A stretch of 64,000 bases of DNA from Ruegeria halocynthiae (GTDB taxonomy: Bacteria; Pseudomonadota; Alphaproteobacteria; Rhodobacterales; Rhodobacteraceae), in contig NZ_FNNP01000001.1 in assembly GCF_900106805.1 (NCBI RefSeq), positions 1,178,001 through 1,242,000 on the forward strand. Direction: 5' to 3'. The translations under genes and the position numbers were made by a program. Under the pieces are notes generated by a model. The model was not told the DNA's origin, made no database searches, and worked only from the letters and a program-made list of their open reading frames with translations. Positions 63,315-64,000 of this stretch are shown one piece after another (the stretch's first letter is position 1; every line of letters begins with the position of its first letter).

Positions 63315-64000
63315 TCAACCGCCGGGCAGGCCCTCGTACCAATCCAACATCATATCGGCCCAGCCTTTCGGGACCGTATGCCCACCCGGAAACAGAGCAA
63401 ATTCCAGCGCGCTGCCTTCGGCACATCCCATCCAGTTCCGGCGCATGAATTGGCCCGAGGTCGAAAATCCGCTGGGCTTGGTGTCAGCACATTCATTGGC
63501 AATCCGCCAGATTTCCAAACCAGCAAAAATATCCCCCTGATGGAACCGACCACCGCCCAGAATACGCCCCTCCAACGGGACCACATTGTCAATCCAGCCA
63601 TGAGTGTGGAACAGGCGCACAGGCCCTTCGCATGTCTGCGGATGTGGCCTCCAGAACCCGCCCGAGACCGGCGCATAAGCCGAGAACGTATCCGGCGCGG
63701 CACAGGCGAGGTAATAGACCATGAACGCGCCCGCCGAGAATCCGCTTAGCACAACGCGGTCGGGATCAACGCCAAAACGCTCGGCGGCGTCTTGCACCAC
63801 CTCGGTCAGAAAGGCCGCTTCGTCACGACCTTCCCAGCCGGGGAAAAAGTTCCAGCTCTGGCGCCCGTTCCGCTCGGCCCCTTCCGGGGCCATCACGGCA
63901 TAGCCACGTTCGAGGAGCGGCTCGACCATCGACCTGTTCCCGAGCGTGCCTGTCCCGCTGCCACCATATCCGTGCATAAATACCACAAGCGGTGGATTTG
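63315..64000 (-). CDS. Alpha/beta-hydrolase, PHB-depolymerase/feruloyl-esterase-like (5' end cut by window edge)
   Basis: A hydrolase fold of at least 228 residues. The frame stays open to the edge (NPPLVVFMHGYGGSG), so the N-terminus, probably including a signal peptide or earlier strands, lies outside the window. The nucleophile elbow is intact as SGFSAGAF, and the C-terminal FPGGHTVP supplies the His. The sequence resembles LpqC/PHB depolymerase-type esterases. It converges on opgH with no gap between stops. Confidence 0.8.
   Translation of the reverse strand, partial: NPPLVVFMHGYGGSGTGTLGNRSMVEPLLERGYAVMAPEGAERNGRQSWNFFPGWEGRDEAAFLTEVVQDAAERFGVDPDRVVLSGFSAGAFMVYYLACAAPDTFSAYAPVSGGFWRPHPQTCEGPVRLFHTHGWIDNVVPLEGRILGGGRFHQGDIFAGLEIWRIANECADTKPSGFSTSGQFMRRNWMGCAEGSALEFALFPGGHTVPKGWADMMLDWYEGLPGG

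Overview
The window looks like chromosomal DNA of a marine Roseobacter-group alphaproteobacterium (Rhodobacterales). This rests on GC-rich codon use, the mix of gene families (DUF1194, SdhE beside an XRE regulator, an LdtR-like MarR, TRAP transporters, OpgC-OpgG-OpgH) and the aerobic cobalamin route. I cannot name a species from the sequence alone. Almost all of the DNA is coding, and many neighbours overlap by 4 bases (ATGA/GTGA), so translational coupling is common.

Layout. 1-14 kb: housekeeping and mixed genes (cold-shock protein, thyX, glyoxalase I, a VWA-like secreted protein, MarR and XRE regulators, sdhE, aspartate aminotransferase, MATE exporter, PPK2, CMD-family protein, class III cyclase with TPRs, parE), ending in an AT-richer orphan gene at 13.2 kb. 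14-24.4 kb: a catabolic operon on the minus strand under a divergent RpiR-type regulator. It encodes an N-formylglutamate-amidohydrolase-like protein, a TRAP transporter (DctQ, DctM, DctP), a glutamine-synthetase-like ligase, an aldehyde dehydrogenase, an iron-type alcohol dehydrogenase and an alpha/beta-hydrolase-fold protein without its nucleophile. I infer a gamma-glutamylation route for an imported amino alcohol or amine.

24.4-34 kb: a membrane protein, a TIGR04283-like glycosyltransferase, YgfZ, an ABC membrane domain without ATPase, efp, small conserved genes, cobQ, a PopZ-like protein, a TolC-family protein and an isoaspartyl methyltransferase. 34.2-38.4 kb: tRNA-Cys(GCA), the decayed remnant of a MocR-type regulator, and a surface-glycan-like cluster (two paralogous GT2 enzymes flanking a methyltransferase, plus a putative GT1-like protein).

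39.6-53.8 kb: a cobalamin riboswitch followed by DUF1636-cobW-cobN-cobG-cobH-cobI-cobJ, cobK on the opposite strand, then cobL-cobE-cobM-cobB-cobA-cobF. This covers most of corrin-ring synthesis by the oxygen-dependent, late-cobalt pathway; cobQ lies 10 kb away. CobS, CobT, CobO and the nucleotide-loop genes are not in the window. 53.8-64 kb: a DUF302 protein, a ThDP-enzyme/CoA-transferase pair, a TPR protein, the osmoregulated periplasmic glucan operon opgC-opgG-opgH, and an esterase cut by the window edge.

The most interesting leads are the gamma-glutamylation operon with its unusual amidohydrolase and nucleophile-less hydrolase, the cobK/cobL start codons that share CATG, and the stop codons buried in a palindromic repeat pair near 14.6 kb.
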